DNA of 35,616 nucleotides from an uncultured Acetatifactor sp. (GTDB lineage Bacteria > Bacillota > Clostridia > Lachnospirales > Lachnospiraceae). How positions within the stretch are numbered: position 1 is the stretch's first letter; every line of letters begins with the position of its first letter. Location: contig CAKRRS010000022.1 in NCBI GenBank assembly GCA_934394665.1, positions 1 through 35,616 of the forward strand. The letters run 5' to 3'. Position numbers and translations under genes: made by a program. The notes below the pieces were generated by a model, which saw only the letters and a program-made list of their open reading frames with translations, ran no database searches and had not been told where the DNA came from. Below, piece after piece: positions 26,498-35,476 of the stretch.

Positions 26498-26545
26498 CCG
26501 ATCAGAATTTTTCGAAACAGAATCTTTCCGAAAGGATACGATCGG
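26498..26545 (-). other. Structured intergenic region between tepA and ftsK
   Basis: Within the 154-base gap, CCGATC (26498-26503) can pair with GATCGG (26540-26545), enclosing a smaller CTTTC/GAAAG pairing (26524-26534). On the minus strand the outer stem is followed by GGTTTTATG, so it could be a weak terminator of tepA or a leader structure of ftsK. An AT-rich TATAGTATTAT tract just before the ftsK ribosome binding site may hold a -10 box. No open frame is present. Confidence 0.3.
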
Positions 26546-26593
26546 CTCTATCAGTCGTTACAAACAGTCAATAATTAGAAGTATATCATTTTT

Positions 26594-27346
26594 CTACTGC
26601 CTTGTCATCTTTTTTTCTATTGCGTTCTGATTGTACGCTTTCTTGTGTTCTATCATCTCACGGAGTTTACCGATTGCCCGGTCAATCCCACCCACTTCAT
26701 CGATAATCCCCTGGTTTACAGCCTCTTCTCCCACCAGAATACTCCCCACATCCTTCGTAAGGAATCCGGTCTCCATCATCAGTTCCTCCAGATTTTTCCG
26801 ACTGATTTTACAATGTTTGCATACGAATCCTGTAATCCGGTCCTGTATCAGTTTAAAATACTCAAACGTCTGCGGTACCCCGATTACCATGCCATTCATC
26901 CGCACCGGATGAATCACCATCGTCCCCGTCGGTACGATAAAAGAATATTTACAGCTTACGGCAATCGGTACGCCAATCGAATGACTGCCGCCGAGCACCA
27001 AAGAAACCGTCGGCTTGCTCAGCGAGGCAAGCATTTCCGCAATGGCAAGACCTGCCTCCACGTCTCCGCCCATGGTATTGAGCAATACCAGTACCCCGTC
27101 GATATCTTTACTGTCTTCAATGGCTGCCAATTGTGGCAGGATGTGTTCGTATTTTGTGGTTTTGGAACTTCCGGACAGATTTTCATGTCCCTCAATTTCC
27201 CCGATAATTGTCAGTAAATGAATTTTCTTCCCTGCTTTTTCCGATAGCGTCAGCTGTCCGGTCTCTTCGATCCTTTGATCTCTGTGTTCTTCCGCATCGG
27301 TTTTTGACATCTGGTTGTTGCGAGAGACATTTTCCTGGTTCTGCAT
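26594..27346 (-). CDS. tepA: ClpP-class serine protease TepA-like
   Basis: A 250-residue cytoplasmic protein of the ClpP fold. GGSHSIGVP (119-127) holds the likely nucleophile S123, MVIHPVRMNGMVIGVP (143-158) the histidine H146, and DGVLVLLNTMGGDVEAGLAI (83-102) the oxyanion-side glycines. These match the TepA subgroup, called translocation-enhancing protein in Bacillus. The ATG at 27346 is chosen for its AAAGGATG site about seven bases upstream; an upstream in-frame ATG at 27427 lacks one. The gene immediately precedes ftsK, as in Bacillus. The true substrate is uncertain. Confidence 0.9.
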   Translation of the reverse strand: MQNQENVSRNNQMSKTDAEEHRDQRIEETGQLTLSEKAGKKIHLLTIIGEIEGHENLSGSSKTTKYEHILPQLAAIEDSKDIDGVLVLLNTMGGDVEAGLAIAEMLASLSKPTVSLVLGGSHSIGVPIAVSCKYSFIVPTGTMVIHPVRMNGMVIGVPQTFEYFKLIQDRITGFVCKHCKISRKNLEELMMETGFLTKDVGSILVGEEAVNQGIIDEVGGIDRAIGKLREMIEHKKAYNQNAIEKKMTRQ

Positions 27347-27466
27347 AGTTTCATCCTTTCCTGTTTTCCTTACTGATATGATGTTACAAGTAAGATTCGT
27401 ATCGTTACGATGAAATCTTTTTTTCAAAATAATTCTGTTTTTATGGCATTTCGCTTTTACGTAACG
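27347..27466 (-). other. Intergenic region upstream of tepA
   Basis: About 120 non-coding bases that must contain the promoter of the tepA-ftsK unit, since a terminator stands just upstream. I see a TTGAAA element but no well-spaced -10. A perfect inverted repeat ATCGTTACGAT lies at 27401-27411 and could be an operator. Nothing else is recognisable. Confidence 0.3.
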
Positions 27467-27467
27467 A

Positions 27468-27504
27468 AAAAGACGACACCTTCTTACATCCGGTATCGTC
27501 TTTT
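27468..27504 (-). terminator. Hairpin terminator after the glycosyltransferase pair, possibly bidirectional
   Basis: AAAAGACGACACC (27468-27480) pairs with GGTATCGTCTTTT (27492-27504) with one C-A mismatch, around an 11-base loop. Because A-runs and T-runs border both sides, it can end transcription in either direction. It sits about 32 bases beyond the stop at 27537, marking the end of the right-hand transcription unit. Confidence 0.8.
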
Positions 27505-27536
27505 AGTATCTCCCGATTTTCTATTTTTAATTGTCT

Positions 27537-29087
27537 TTAATGATCAAAGTCATCATCATCCGCTACCGGGTAATCAAAATCTCCCGCTTCGTCCGTCAGC
27601 TTATAATTCAATACTTTCGGCACATGTTTTTTCGGTACGGGCAAAGGATTTTCTATCAATTGTACAGTGGCAGGCTTCTGTAAAGCGGTATCCTGCTCTG
27701 CTTCTGTATCCGCTTCCGGATCCGGTTCGGGGAATTCTTCTGTTTCCAGATCCTGTATTTTTAATTTACGTTTAGAAGCTTTCCCCATATTTTCATCCGG
27801 CTTCCCTGCCGCCGGTAATGCTTCTGCTTCTGATACTGCTTCGAGTGGTGTATAAGGCAATACCGACTGTATTCCGGCACCTGCCAAAATTGCCACAAGT
27901 AAGTATAATAAGGACAATCCTCTCATATCCTCAGTCGTCATTCCATAGCAGATTAACACCGCCAGGCAGATAGTAATCCCAAGCCACGCCGACTGTCTCT
28001 CCAGTTTTTTCCGGCACCAATATCCGAACACACCGATGCCTAAAAGTGCGACTACCGCAATCTGCGCATTGTTGCCCTGTCCATAGGTGACCGGCCAGGA
28101 AAATGCCTTCGGTGCATAGACTTTCCACCATGCCATCAGCACATTTTCCATTTGTTTTCCGCTCCCCAAGGCATCCAGTGCAATACAAAGGAAGAATCCG
28201 ACCACGGTTCCGATCAGTCCAAGCGTTCCGGCTCCGATTCTGCGTAAAAATCCGACAGCTTCCACCGTTTCCAACGCAACCACAGAAAACAAAAGAAACA
28301 GTAATAAGAATCCTGTAAAATCGAGATACCCAAGCACACCAAGGATGACCCCACTGCCAAAAAATCCGATCACCGGGCGTATCCCCGGTTTCTTACCGTT
28401 TTGTTGAAACTGCTCCAGTGCACCTGTGACCATGCACAGTCCCATCACCCATAACAGCAGATATAACGTTTCCGGTCCCAGAACTACTGTCGGATAGAAA
28501 AGCGGACACAGCATCCAATATCCGGTCGCAATCATTGTCGCCGGAATTCCGCTTAATTTCCGAACAGAAAAATAGATAAAGATTCCGGCAAACACCTGCA
28601 ACACCGCCTGTAAAGTCAGGGCAACGGTCATTTTATTCCCTAAGAGCAGTAACAGTCCGTGCAAGACCTGCAGATAAAAATATACCGCACCGTGTACTAC
28701 CTGCGGAATCTGTGTTGTCTCTGTGATTTTTACGGTTTCAAACCAGACATTGCTCCCTGCACCTGCGGCATCATATAACAGTATCTCTCTGACACGTAGC
28801 ACGATACCTGCAGCGAACAAGATTACCGCAAGTAAACTTTCAACGATCAGTTTTCTCTGGCTTGTGTCCTTGTTCTCTCCGCTCCCTGTTTTTTCAAACA
28901 GTCTATGTAACAGAAAAACAACCAGCCCTGTCACTGCAAGCCATACACCTGCAATAACAAGGCCGATCAGGCGGGATCCGCCGGAAGGCAGGATCAGGCT
29001 CATTGCCGTTCCCACCATTCCGGTTCCCACTATAATTGCATAAAAGGACCACAGTACAACACTTAAAACACCTTTTTTTAGATTCAT
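27537..29087 (-). CDS. Polytopic membrane protein, GT-C/GtrC-like glycosyltransferase (putative)
   Basis: A 516-residue protein with about 10-12 membrane segments in the first 410 residues and an acidic, Pro-rich cytoplasmic tail. The layout, a loop after the first few helices (VWFETVKITETTQIPQVVHG) followed by paired helices, resembles GT-C fold transferases using lipid-linked sugars, but I cannot identify the catalytic Asp with certainty. The tail holds ENPLPVPKKHVPKVLNYK and ends in DDDDFDH, which look like short conserved linear motifs. It overlaps the GT2 gene by one base (TAATG), so the pair is coupled: GT2 would load the sugar on polyprenyl phosphate and this protein would transfer it outside. 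Confidence 0.6.
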   Translation of the reverse strand: MNLKKGVLSVVLWSFYAIIVGTGMVGTAMSLILPSGGSRLIGLVIAGVWLAVTGLVVFLLHRLFEKTGSGENKDTSQRKLIVESLLAVILFAAGIVLRVREILLYDAAGAGSNVWFETVKITETTQIPQVVHGAVYFYLQVLHGLLLLLGNKMTVALTLQAVLQVFAGIFIYFSVRKLSGIPATMIATGYWMLCPLFYPTVVLGPETLYLLLWVMGLCMVTGALEQFQQNGKKPGIRPVIGFFGSGVILGVLGYLDFTGFLLLFLLFSVVALETVEAVGFLRRIGAGTLGLIGTVVGFFLCIALDALGSGKQMENVLMAWWKVYAPKAFSWPVTYGQGNNAQIAVVALLGIGVFGYWCRKKLERQSAWLGITICLAVLICYGMTTEDMRGLSLLYLLVAILAGAGIQSVLPYTPLEAVSEAEALPAAGKPDENMGKASKRKLKIQDLETEEFPEPDPEADTEAEQDTALQKPATVQLIENPLPVPKKHVPKVLNYKLTDEAGDFDYPVADDDDFDH

Positions 29088-30031
29088 TATTTCAGTACCT
29101 TTTCAATGTTATATCTGGGACGATGTTTTACTTCAATATAAATCTTACCGATATACTGACCTACCAGTCCGATTGCCATCAGCTGAATACCGCCTAAGAA
29201 CCAGATTGACAGGATCAGGGAGGTCCATCCCGGTACCACATGTCCGGTACAATAAGAAATCAATGCATAAAGAGCAGCCAGTACACTCAGTAATACAATA
29301 ATCATACCGGCACCCAGGATCATGCTGATTGGTTTCACACTGAAGGAAGAAATACCGTTAAATGCCAGTGCCAGCATTTTCTTCAGCGGATACTTGGACT
29401 CTCCTGCGACTCTTTCCTTACGGTCATAGTATACACAATCCGTCTGGTATCCGATCAAAGGCATCATACCTCTTAAGAACAGGTTCGTCTCCTGATACTT
29501 AGAAAACTGTTCTACGGCACGCTTGGACATCAGTCGGAAATCCGCATGGTTATAAACAGTCTTCACACCCATCATTTCCATGACTTTATAGAAGCCCTGT
29601 GCGGTGGTACGTTTAAAGAACGTATCCGTCTTGCGTTCCTTGCGGACACCGTATACGATATCACAGCCGTTATGGAACTTGTCGATCATCTCTTCGATGA
29701 CTGCCACATCGTCCTGCAGATCCGCATCAATGGATACCGTCACATCGGACAGATCCATCGCTGTGATCAGTCCGGCGGTCAGTGCAAACTGGTGACCTAC
29801 ATTACCCGCCAGCTTTACGCCGCATACCTGCACGGGATGTGCCTGATGTTCTTCCTCGATCAGCTCCCAGGTACGATCCTTACTGCCATCATTTACAAAC
29901 AGAATAAAGCTGTCCTCTGCAATTTTTCCTTTTTGGATCAGATCATCCAGCACACCCCTCAGTGCTTCGGAAGCGATTTTCAATACCTCTTCTTCATTAT
30001 AACAAGGAACTACGATTGCAAGTTTCTCCAT
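29087..30031 (-). CDS. GT2 polyprenyl-phosphate glycosyltransferase (GtrB/DPM-like)
   Basis: A 314-residue family 2 glycosyltransferase. VVPCYNEEEVL opens the fold (7-17), FVNDGSKDRTW (45-55) binds nucleotide, DADLQDD (102-108) gives the metal-binding DXD, and RKERKTDTFFKRTTAQGFY (130-148) is the GtrB/DPM loop. Two membrane helices lie at about 232-263 and 271-295, as in GtrB and related bactoprenol glucosyl- or mannosyltransferases. The donor sugar cannot be told from sequence. It starts 24 bases after yebC and is coupled to the polytopic protein downstream. A GtrA-type flippase is not adjacent. Confidence 0.9.
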   Translation of the reverse strand: MEKLAIVVPCYNEEEVLKIASEALRGVLDDLIQKGKIAEDSFILFVNDGSKDRTWELIEEEHQAHPVQVCGVKLAGNVGHQFALTAGLITAMDLSDVTVSIDADLQDDVAVIEEMIDKFHNGCDIVYGVRKERKTDTFFKRTTAQGFYKVMEMMGVKTVYNHADFRLMSKRAVEQFSKYQETNLFLRGMMPLIGYQTDCVYYDRKERVAGESKYPLKKMLALAFNGISSFSVKPISMILGAGMIIVLLSVLAALYALISYCTGHVVPGWTSLILSIWFLGGIQLMAIGLVGQYIGKIYIEVKHRPRYNIEKVLK

Positions 30032-30055
30032 GCCATTACCCCTTACCCTTTCAGT

Positions 30056-30784
30056 TTATTCATCCCAGTTATGGTATACTGCCTGCACGTCATCATCTTC
30101 TTCCAGAAGGTCAAGCGTTCTCTGCAGATTCTTGATTGCGGTCTCATCTGTCAGGGTAACATAATTCTGAGGAATCATGGTAACTTCCGCACTGATCATG
30201 GGGATACCGGCATCCTCTAAAGCCTTGCGGACTTCTTCGAAATTATCGGGATCGGTGAGAATCTCGAAGCTGTCCTCTTCCTCAGAGAAATCTTCTGCGC
30301 CCGCATCCAGTGCAGTCATCATCAGATCATCCGCTTCCATATCACATTCTTCCTTGTCCACGATGATCTGTCCCTTTTTATCAAACATAAAGGATACACA
30401 TCCCGGAGTACCTACATTCCCCTGTCCCTTGGTGAAGGCACTTCTGACATTTGCAGCGGTACGGTTGGTATTGTCGGTAAGTGCATCTACGATGATGGCG
30501 ATACCGTTGGGACCGTAACCTTCGTAAGTAACGTACTTGTAGTTTACATTGCCTACATCGCCGGCCGCCTTCTTAATACCGCGATCGATCGTATCATTTG
30601 GCATGTTGTTAGCCTTAGCTTTGGCAATAACGGTTGCCAGCTTAAAATTGTTGGCAGGATCGGGACCGCCCTCTTTTACCGCTACGGCAATTTCACGTCC
30701 GATAATGGTAAAAATCTTACCCTTGGCTGCATCGTTTTTTTCTTTTTTATGCTTAATATTAGCAAATTTAGAATGTCCTGACAT
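30056..30784 (-). CDS. YebC/PmpR-family protein
   Basis: A 242-residue protein with the hallmark start MSGHSKFANIKHKKEKNDAA, ARAKANNMPNDTIDRGIKKA-like helix (KAKANNMPNDTIDRGIKKAA) and YEGYGPNGIAIIVDALTDN. The family has been described both as DNA-binding regulators and, more recently, as factors easing ribosome stalling at proline-rich motifs. Three domains are usual: N-terminal helices and two alpha/beta domains; all are present. The ATG at 30784 has AAAGGAG eight bases upstream. The order beside RuvC genes seen elsewhere does not apply here. Confidence 0.95.
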   Translation of the reverse strand: MSGHSKFANIKHKKEKNDAAKGKIFTIIGREIAVAVKEGGPDPANNFKLATVIAKAKANNMPNDTIDRGIKKAAGDVGNVNYKYVTYEGYGPNGIAIIVDALTDNTNRTAANVRSAFTKGQGNVGTPGCVSFMFDKKGQIIVDKEECDMEADDLMMTALDAGAEDFSEEEDSFEILTDPDNFEEVRKALEDAGIPMISAEVTMIPQNYVTLTDETAIKNLQRTLDLLEEDDDVQAVYHNWDE

Positions 30785-30826
30785 CTTTGTTACTCCTTTG
30801 AACTTTATGTATTCTTTCTCTTAGTC

Positions 30827-30842
30827 TGCGCAAGGATGCGCA
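30827..30842. repeat. Perfect palindromic hairpin before yebC
   Basis: TGCGCA (30827-30832), AGGA loop, TGCGCA (30837-30842). It lies in the 81-base gap between the CNNM-like gene and yebC. On the plus strand ATCACGC and seven T follow; on the minus strand no T-run follows. It may be an attenuator, or an antisense terminator. The rest of the gap holds only the yebC ribosome binding site. Confidence 0.4.
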
Positions 30843-30865
30843 ATCACGCTTTTTTTATCATAGCA

Positions 30866-32266
30866 TTATTTTCTTTTTTCTTCAAGCACAGATTGTCCGT
30901 CTTCCGCCTCTGCATCGTTTTTTTCTTCCGGAAGCTTCGTAACCAACACACTGCCAATCATTTTCTTTACCACCGAAAGAATCTTGAAATTATACCCCTT
31001 GTAATCCACGTCAAACTGTTCGTCTGGTTCGGGAATTCTGTCCAGCTTTGAGATCAAAAAACCATTCAGTGTTTCAAATTCTTCCTCATCAAAGGTAATA
31101 TCCAGAAGTTCTTCCACTTCCTCTAACGGTGTGGAACCTTCCATGACATATTCATCCTTGCCACGGTTCTTGATATATTCCTGGTCTTCATCATATTCAT
31201 CCATGATATTACCGACGATCTCCTCCAGGATGTCCTCCATGGCGATCAATCCGTCGGTCTGACCGTATTCATCTACAACAATGACCATCTGCAGTTTCTG
31301 GGACTGCATCTCTTTGAACAGTTCATCAATATTTTTGGTCTGAGGCACAAAGTAAGGCTCTCTGAGCAGCCCGTCCAACTTCGCAATGGGTACATCCAGC
31401 TTGTCATCGCTGATGTGGAACCTCATGGCATCCTTCAGATGTAAGATACCGATGATATGGTCAATGTTCTCTTCATATACCGGATAGCGGCTGTTCTTGC
31501 CTCCAAGCATGGAAGCAATGGCATCTTTTAACTTCGTCTCACCGTCGATGGCCACAATGCTTCCTCTGTGCGTCATGATATCCTGGGCTTCCTTGTCCCC
31601 GTACTCGAAAATATTCGATATCATCTCAGCTTCACTTGCCTGGATCACACCCTGCTCATGACCTTCCTGTACCATATTGATGATCTCTTCCTCAGTCACG
31701 TCATTTTCATCCGCATTGCTGCGGACACCGAAGAGGAACAGGATTCCCTTGGCAGTCAGATTCACGATGCCGGTCAGCGGTGACAGCAGTCTGGTAATAT
31801 AAAAAATCGGATTAATGCAGGCATAAGCCCACTTCTCCGGTCTTCTGGATGCCATTTTTCTCGGGATCAGCACTCCGAACGTTAACAGAATATATATCAG
31901 GGCAATAAAAGACAGCACCGTTGCGATCCCGGTGATTACGCCGGTGGGAACATCCTTCATTGTCATACCACCGATATTGATCACATGGAGTCCCTTGTCG
32001 ATTGTCTGTAACCAGATGTTCAGATAAAAAGCTCCCATCAAAATATTGATCAGTGTGATCACCAGCTGCACGGTATTGATGTAAATCCCCGGCCGGCTGA
32101 TCATCTCACTTAGCCGGATCGAGCGGCGATCCTTTTCTTCTTCCGCTTTATGTAAGATCTCTTTTTCATTCAGGTTATCGATTGCCGCATCAAATCCGTA
32201 GAAAAACATATCTACCAGCAATAACAGGAAAAAGAGAAATATGGCCACAGGCCCACTGACGTCCAT
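30866..32266 (-). CDS. CNNM/CorC-type hemolysin-family membrane protein
   Basis: A 466-residue protein with a DUF21/CNNM membrane domain of three or four helices (about 5-175), two CBS domains (roughly 230-290 and 295-352, with IIGILHLKDAM and YGQTDGLIAMEDILEEIVG) and a C-terminal CorC_HlyC domain (about 368-445). These proteins act in magnesium or cobalt efflux or resistance; the name hemolysin is historical. ATG 32266 is chosen, with AAAGGA upstream; ATG 32278 lies within that site and an in-frame extension to 32326 runs to the ndoA stop. It lies 61 bases after ndoA. Confidence 0.88.
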   Translation of the reverse strand: MDVSGPVAIFLFFLLLLVDMFFYGFDAAIDNLNEKEILHKAEEEKDRRSIRLSEMISRPGIYINTVQLVITLINILMGAFYLNIWLQTIDKGLHVINIGGMTMKDVPTGVITGIATVLSFIALIYILLTFGVLIPRKMASRRPEKWAYACINPIFYITRLLSPLTGIVNLTAKGILFLFGVRSNADENDVTEEEIINMVQEGHEQGVIQASEAEMISNIFEYGDKEAQDIMTHRGSIVAIDGETKLKDAIASMLGGKNSRYPVYEENIDHIIGILHLKDAMRFHISDDKLDVPIAKLDGLLREPYFVPQTKNIDELFKEMQSQKLQMVIVVDEYGQTDGLIAMEDILEEIVGNIMDEYDEDQEYIKNRGKDEYVMEGSTPLEEVEELLDITFDEEEFETLNGFLISKLDRIPEPDEQFDVDYKGYNFKILSVVKKMIGSVLVTKLPEEKNDAEAEDGQSVLEEKRK

Positions 32267-32327
32267 AAATAAATTCATCCTTTCGTATTTTTTGTAACTA
32301 TAGCATCCGGATACGCCTTGCGTCAAG

Positions 32328-32669
32328 CTATGTATCCAGTTCCAGACTTATCTTCAAGGCCAGGTTGACTTTTCGCATAATATCTCCATCCAGATGACAC
32401 ACTTTGTCTTTCAGTCTTTTTTTATCAATGGTACGCAGCTGTTCCAGCAGCACCACCGAATCCTTATCCATGTCATACAGGTGTGCATTCAATTCTATAT
32501 GCGTAGGCAGCTTCGCCTTATTCATCTTTGAGGTGATTGCGGCGCAGATTACCGTCGGACTGTGTCTGTTGCCCACATCATTCTGGATAATGAGTACCGG
32601 GCGGATGCCGCCCTGTTCCGAACCGATCACAGGTCTCAAATCTGCATAATAGACATCTCCTCTTCTCAT
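32328..32669 (-). CDS. ndoA: MazF/NdoA-type mRNA interferase
   Basis: A 113-residue PemK/MazF endoribonuclease. [20 protein letters not shown] (1-20) carries the conserved beta1-beta2 loop, [19 protein letters not shown] the core with the catalytic arginine, and [18 protein letters not shown] the later signature. AAGGAG lies six bases before the ATG. In Bacillus the gene order is alr, ndoAI, ndoA; here it follows alr directly after 75 bases and no antitoxin frame fits. The neutralising partner, if any, must be elsewhere. Confidence 0.93.
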   Translation of the reverse strand: MRRGDVYYADLRPVIGSEQGGIRPVLIIQNDVGNRHSPTVICAAITSKMNKAKLPTHIELNAHLYDMDKDSVVLLEQLRTIDKKRLKDKVCHLDGDIMRKVNLALKISLELDT

Positions 32670-32744
32670 TTTTACTCCTTCATCAGCGATTTATGTGATA
32701 AGTATTGCCGATTCTTACGGAGTTATACGAACACTTCCGATCCG

Positions 32745-33944
32745 TCAGAAATTTTCAAAATAGTCTTTTACTTCTGTGATCTCACCGTTTTGTCTATACA
32801 CTCTGGGAATCCGTTTTCCCAGATCACATATAAATTCATAATTAAATCTGCCGGAAAGTTCTCCAAGTTCTTCCGCTGTGATGGTCTCTGCACCGTCCGT
32901 GCCGAGCAATGTTACCAGATCCCCCTCTGAAGTCTCCGGAATCTCCGTGACATCCACCATGAACTGGTCCATGCATACTCTTCCGAGGATCGGTGCTTTC
33001 TTCCCGTGAATCAATACATAACCTTTTCCGGACAGACTTCTGGGATATCCGTCTCCGTAACCGACCGGAATGGTGGCTACCCGTGTATCCTTCGTCGCCG
33101 TGAACAGGCCTCCGTAGCTCACGCTCTGTCCTGCATGAATTGTCTTGCAGAAGATAATGTGACTGTACAGAGACATTGCTGCCCTGAGCGGCACAATATC
33201 TTTTTTTACTTCCTCCGAAGGATAAAGTCCGTAAGTCGTGATTCCCGCTCTGACCATATCCATATTTGCCTGCGGCATCTCCAGAATTGCCGCACTGTTG
33301 GAACAGTGTTTTACAGGAATCACGAGTCCAAGTTCTGTCTGAATCTTATCAATAAAAGTCCGGAAAAGATCTAATTGATGATTTGCGGAAGTTTTATCCG
33401 TTTCATCTGATTTTGCAAAATGCGTAAAAACACCTTCCACTTCCAGTTCCGGATGCTCCATGATAAATTTCACGAACTGAAGGCCTTCCTCATCCGGTGT
33501 GATGCCGATTCTGCCCATGCCGGTATCCACTTTGATATGGACTTTTGCTTTCTTTCCAGTCTTTTTTGCCGCTTCTGCCAGCTGTTCCACGGTATCTCTT
33601 CGGTATACCGCCGGGCGGATCTCTTCCCGGATCAATTCTTCATAGCAATACGGGAAAGTATATCCCAGGATCAGAATCGGTTTCTGTACACCGGCTTCTC
33701 TTAACACATGTGCTTCCTCATAAGTAGCCGCCGCATATCCGAACATGAACTCCAGCGGTTCCAGCATTTGAGCGATGGGAACGCCACCGTGTCCATAGCC
33801 GTCTGTCTTGATCACTGCCAGCATTTTTGTCTCCGGAGCAATATTTGCTTTCATATGAAGCATATTATCACGGATCGCATCCAAATCTACTTCTGCCCAT
33901 ACTCTCTGATAGGAATCTATCTTTTCCTGTAATTTACTTGTCAT
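32745..33944 (-). CDS. alr: Alanine racemase
   Basis: PLP enzyme converting L- to D-alanine for peptidoglycan. The 399-residue protein has the cofactor lysine in VIKTDGYGHG (44-53, K46), VHIKVDTGMGRIGI in the barrel, VSYGGLFTA with the second catalytic base, and VGYGDGYPRSLS. KTDGYGHG differs slightly from the common KADAYGHG. I take ATG 33944; a TTG at 33962 in frame would add six residues and has a weak ribosome binding site. It lies 34 bases after the NAD(P)HX repair gene, a conserved Firmicutes neighbourhood. Confidence 0.96.
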   Translation of the reverse strand: MTSKLQEKIDSYQRVWAEVDLDAIRDNMLHMKANIAPETKMLAVIKTDGYGHGGVPIAQMLEPLEFMFGYAAATYEEAHVLREAGVQKPILILGYTFPYCYEELIREEIRPAVYRRDTVEQLAEAAKKTGKKAKVHIKVDTGMGRIGITPDEEGLQFVKFIMEHPELEVEGVFTHFAKSDETDKTSANHQLDLFRTFIDKIQTELGLVIPVKHCSNSAAILEMPQANMDMVRAGITTYGLYPSEEVKKDIVPLRAAMSLYSHIIFCKTIHAGQSVSYGGLFTATKDTRVATIPVGYGDGYPRSLSGKGYVLIHGKKAPILGRVCMDQFMVDVTEIPETSEGDLVTLLGTDGAETITAEELGELSGRFNYEFICDLGKRIPRVYRQNGEITEVKDYFENF

Positions 33945-33978
33945 TTCTTTCACACTTTCCAATTGGTTTGTATTTTAT

Positions 33979-35475
33979 TTATCTTTCACAGTCTTTCATA
34001 AGGCAGTCTGCAATGTTCCCTGCCATCACGCCATACTCTGTCTCATTCCTTGCTGCGCGCTCTCCTGCCAGTCCATGCAGATATACGCCGGTCGCCGCAG
34101 CCTCATACGCATCGCTTCCCTGCGCCAGCAGTCCCAGAATTGCTCCGGTCAATACATCTCCGCTGCCTGCTGTTGCCATACCGCTGTTTCCCGTAGTATT
34201 CAGGTAAAGGCTTCCCTCTTCCTTACACACGATTGTCCTCGCGTCCTTGGCTACCGCAATTCCATGAAACATTTCTGCCAATGCTCTTGCAGCCTTGGGA
34301 AGATCCTCTTTACATTCCGGAATTGTCCGGTGAAGCAGTCTTGAAAGCTCTCCGACATGTGGTGTCATAAGAATTGTTCTGCCCTCAGCACCTTGCCGGC
34401 GTAACTGCTCCGATAGTGCTTTTCCGTTTTCATCTGACAGCAGATTCAGCGCGTCCGCGTCCAGTATTAACGGTTTTTTACTCTTTTCCACAACCGTTTT
34501 TAAACATTGCATGGCCTGTTCTTCTCTGCCGATGCCGGGGCCTATGGCAATCACATCTGCCCACGCTAAGCCCTCTGCCAGTTGTCTGTAGGATGCGTAT
34601 AATGCTTCCGGAATCCCCTGCTGTATGATCTGCCTGTTTTCTTCCGCCGTAATAACCTTCACCATGCCTGCGCCGGCGCGGTATGCTGCTCTGGCTGCCA
34701 GCACAGCGGCTCCTGCCATGCCGGTGCTCCCGGCAATCAAAAGTGCCTTGCCGAAGGTTCCTTTATTACCGGAAGGATCTCTTTTCGGAAGTTTCTCTCC
34801 CCCCCGTTCATAGGTATACATTTCAGGCAACTGTCCCAAAAAGCTTTCCGGTCCGATTCCCACATTTACCGTTTTTACTTCTCCGGCATACTCCGCACCG
34901 GGATACATCCTAAGCCCTCTCTTGCAGAATCCGAAGGTGACCGTTGCATCTGCATGAAAAGCGCATCCCAATACCCTTCCCGTATCCGAGCAGATACCGC
35001 TGGGGACATCCAGGGCAAGCTTGTAGCCTTCTGCCAAGTTCATCTGTTCTATCGCTTTGGCGTAGATTCCTTCCACCGTCCGGCACAGTCCCACACCAAA
35101 GACAGCATCTACAATGACATTATATTCCGCAATTGCAATATTACTGTCTGTCTTCACCGGAAAATGCTGCAAAATCTGCCACTCGCTTTTCCACTGCTCT
35201 GTCGCTTTTTCCCGGCTTCCCACAAGTCTTACCGCGGTCTCATAACCATCTGCCGCAAGAAGCCTTGCAAGTGCCAGTCCGTCTCCGCCGTTATTTCCCA
35301 TACCAGCAAAAATAAGCACTTTCATCCGCACATTGGCGGCTTCAAAGCGCTCTTTCAGAAAATTCTCCGCTGCCAGTGCCGCTCTTTCCATCAAAACCGG
35401 CCCCGGTATGCCGAGGTGCTCTATGGTATTTTTATCATATTGTTTCATTTCCTGTGCTGTTACCAGATATTTCAT
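33979..35475 (-). CDS. nnr: Bifunctional NAD(P)HX epimerase/dehydratase
   Basis: Repairs hydrated NAD(P)H. The N-terminal epimerase domain (YjeF_N, about 1-215) has AGMGNNGGDGLALARLL (57-73). The C-terminal ADP-dependent dehydratase domain (about 225-498) has GNKGTFGKALLIAGS, an IGPGIG loop and AGSGDVLTGAILGLL with GSGD at 437-440. The length of 498 residues is normal for the fused form. It starts one base after the stop of an unidentified upstream gene (TAG T ATG), implying coupling. Confidence 0.96.
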   Translation of the reverse strand: MKYLVTAQEMKQYDKNTIEHLGIPGPVLMERAALAAENFLKERFEAANVRMKVLIFAGMGNNGGDGLALARLLAADGYETAVRLVGSREKATEQWKSEWQILQHFPVKTDSNIAIAEYNVIVDAVFGVGLCRTVEGIYAKAIEQMNLAEGYKLALDVPSGICSDTGRVLGCAFHADATVTFGFCKRGLRMYPGAEYAGEVKTVNVGIGPESFLGQLPEMYTYERGGEKLPKRDPSGNKGTFGKALLIAGSTGMAGAAVLAARAAYRAGAGMVKVITAEENRQIIQQGIPEALYASYRQLAEGLAWADVIAIGPGIGREEQAMQCLKTVVEKSKKPLILDADALNLLSDENGKALSEQLRRQGAEGRTILMTPHVGELSRLLHRTIPECKEDLPKAARALAEMFHGIAVAKDARTIVCKEEGSLYLNTTGNSGMATAGSGDVLTGAILGLLAQGSDAYEAAATGVYLHGLAGERAARNETEYGVMAGNIADCLMKDCER

Positions 35476-35476
35476 A

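Noticed and set aside
32670..32744. Hidden antitoxin frame between alr and ndoA
   Set aside because: The gap is 75 bases and holds no start codon with an open frame long enough for a ribbon-helix-helix protein.
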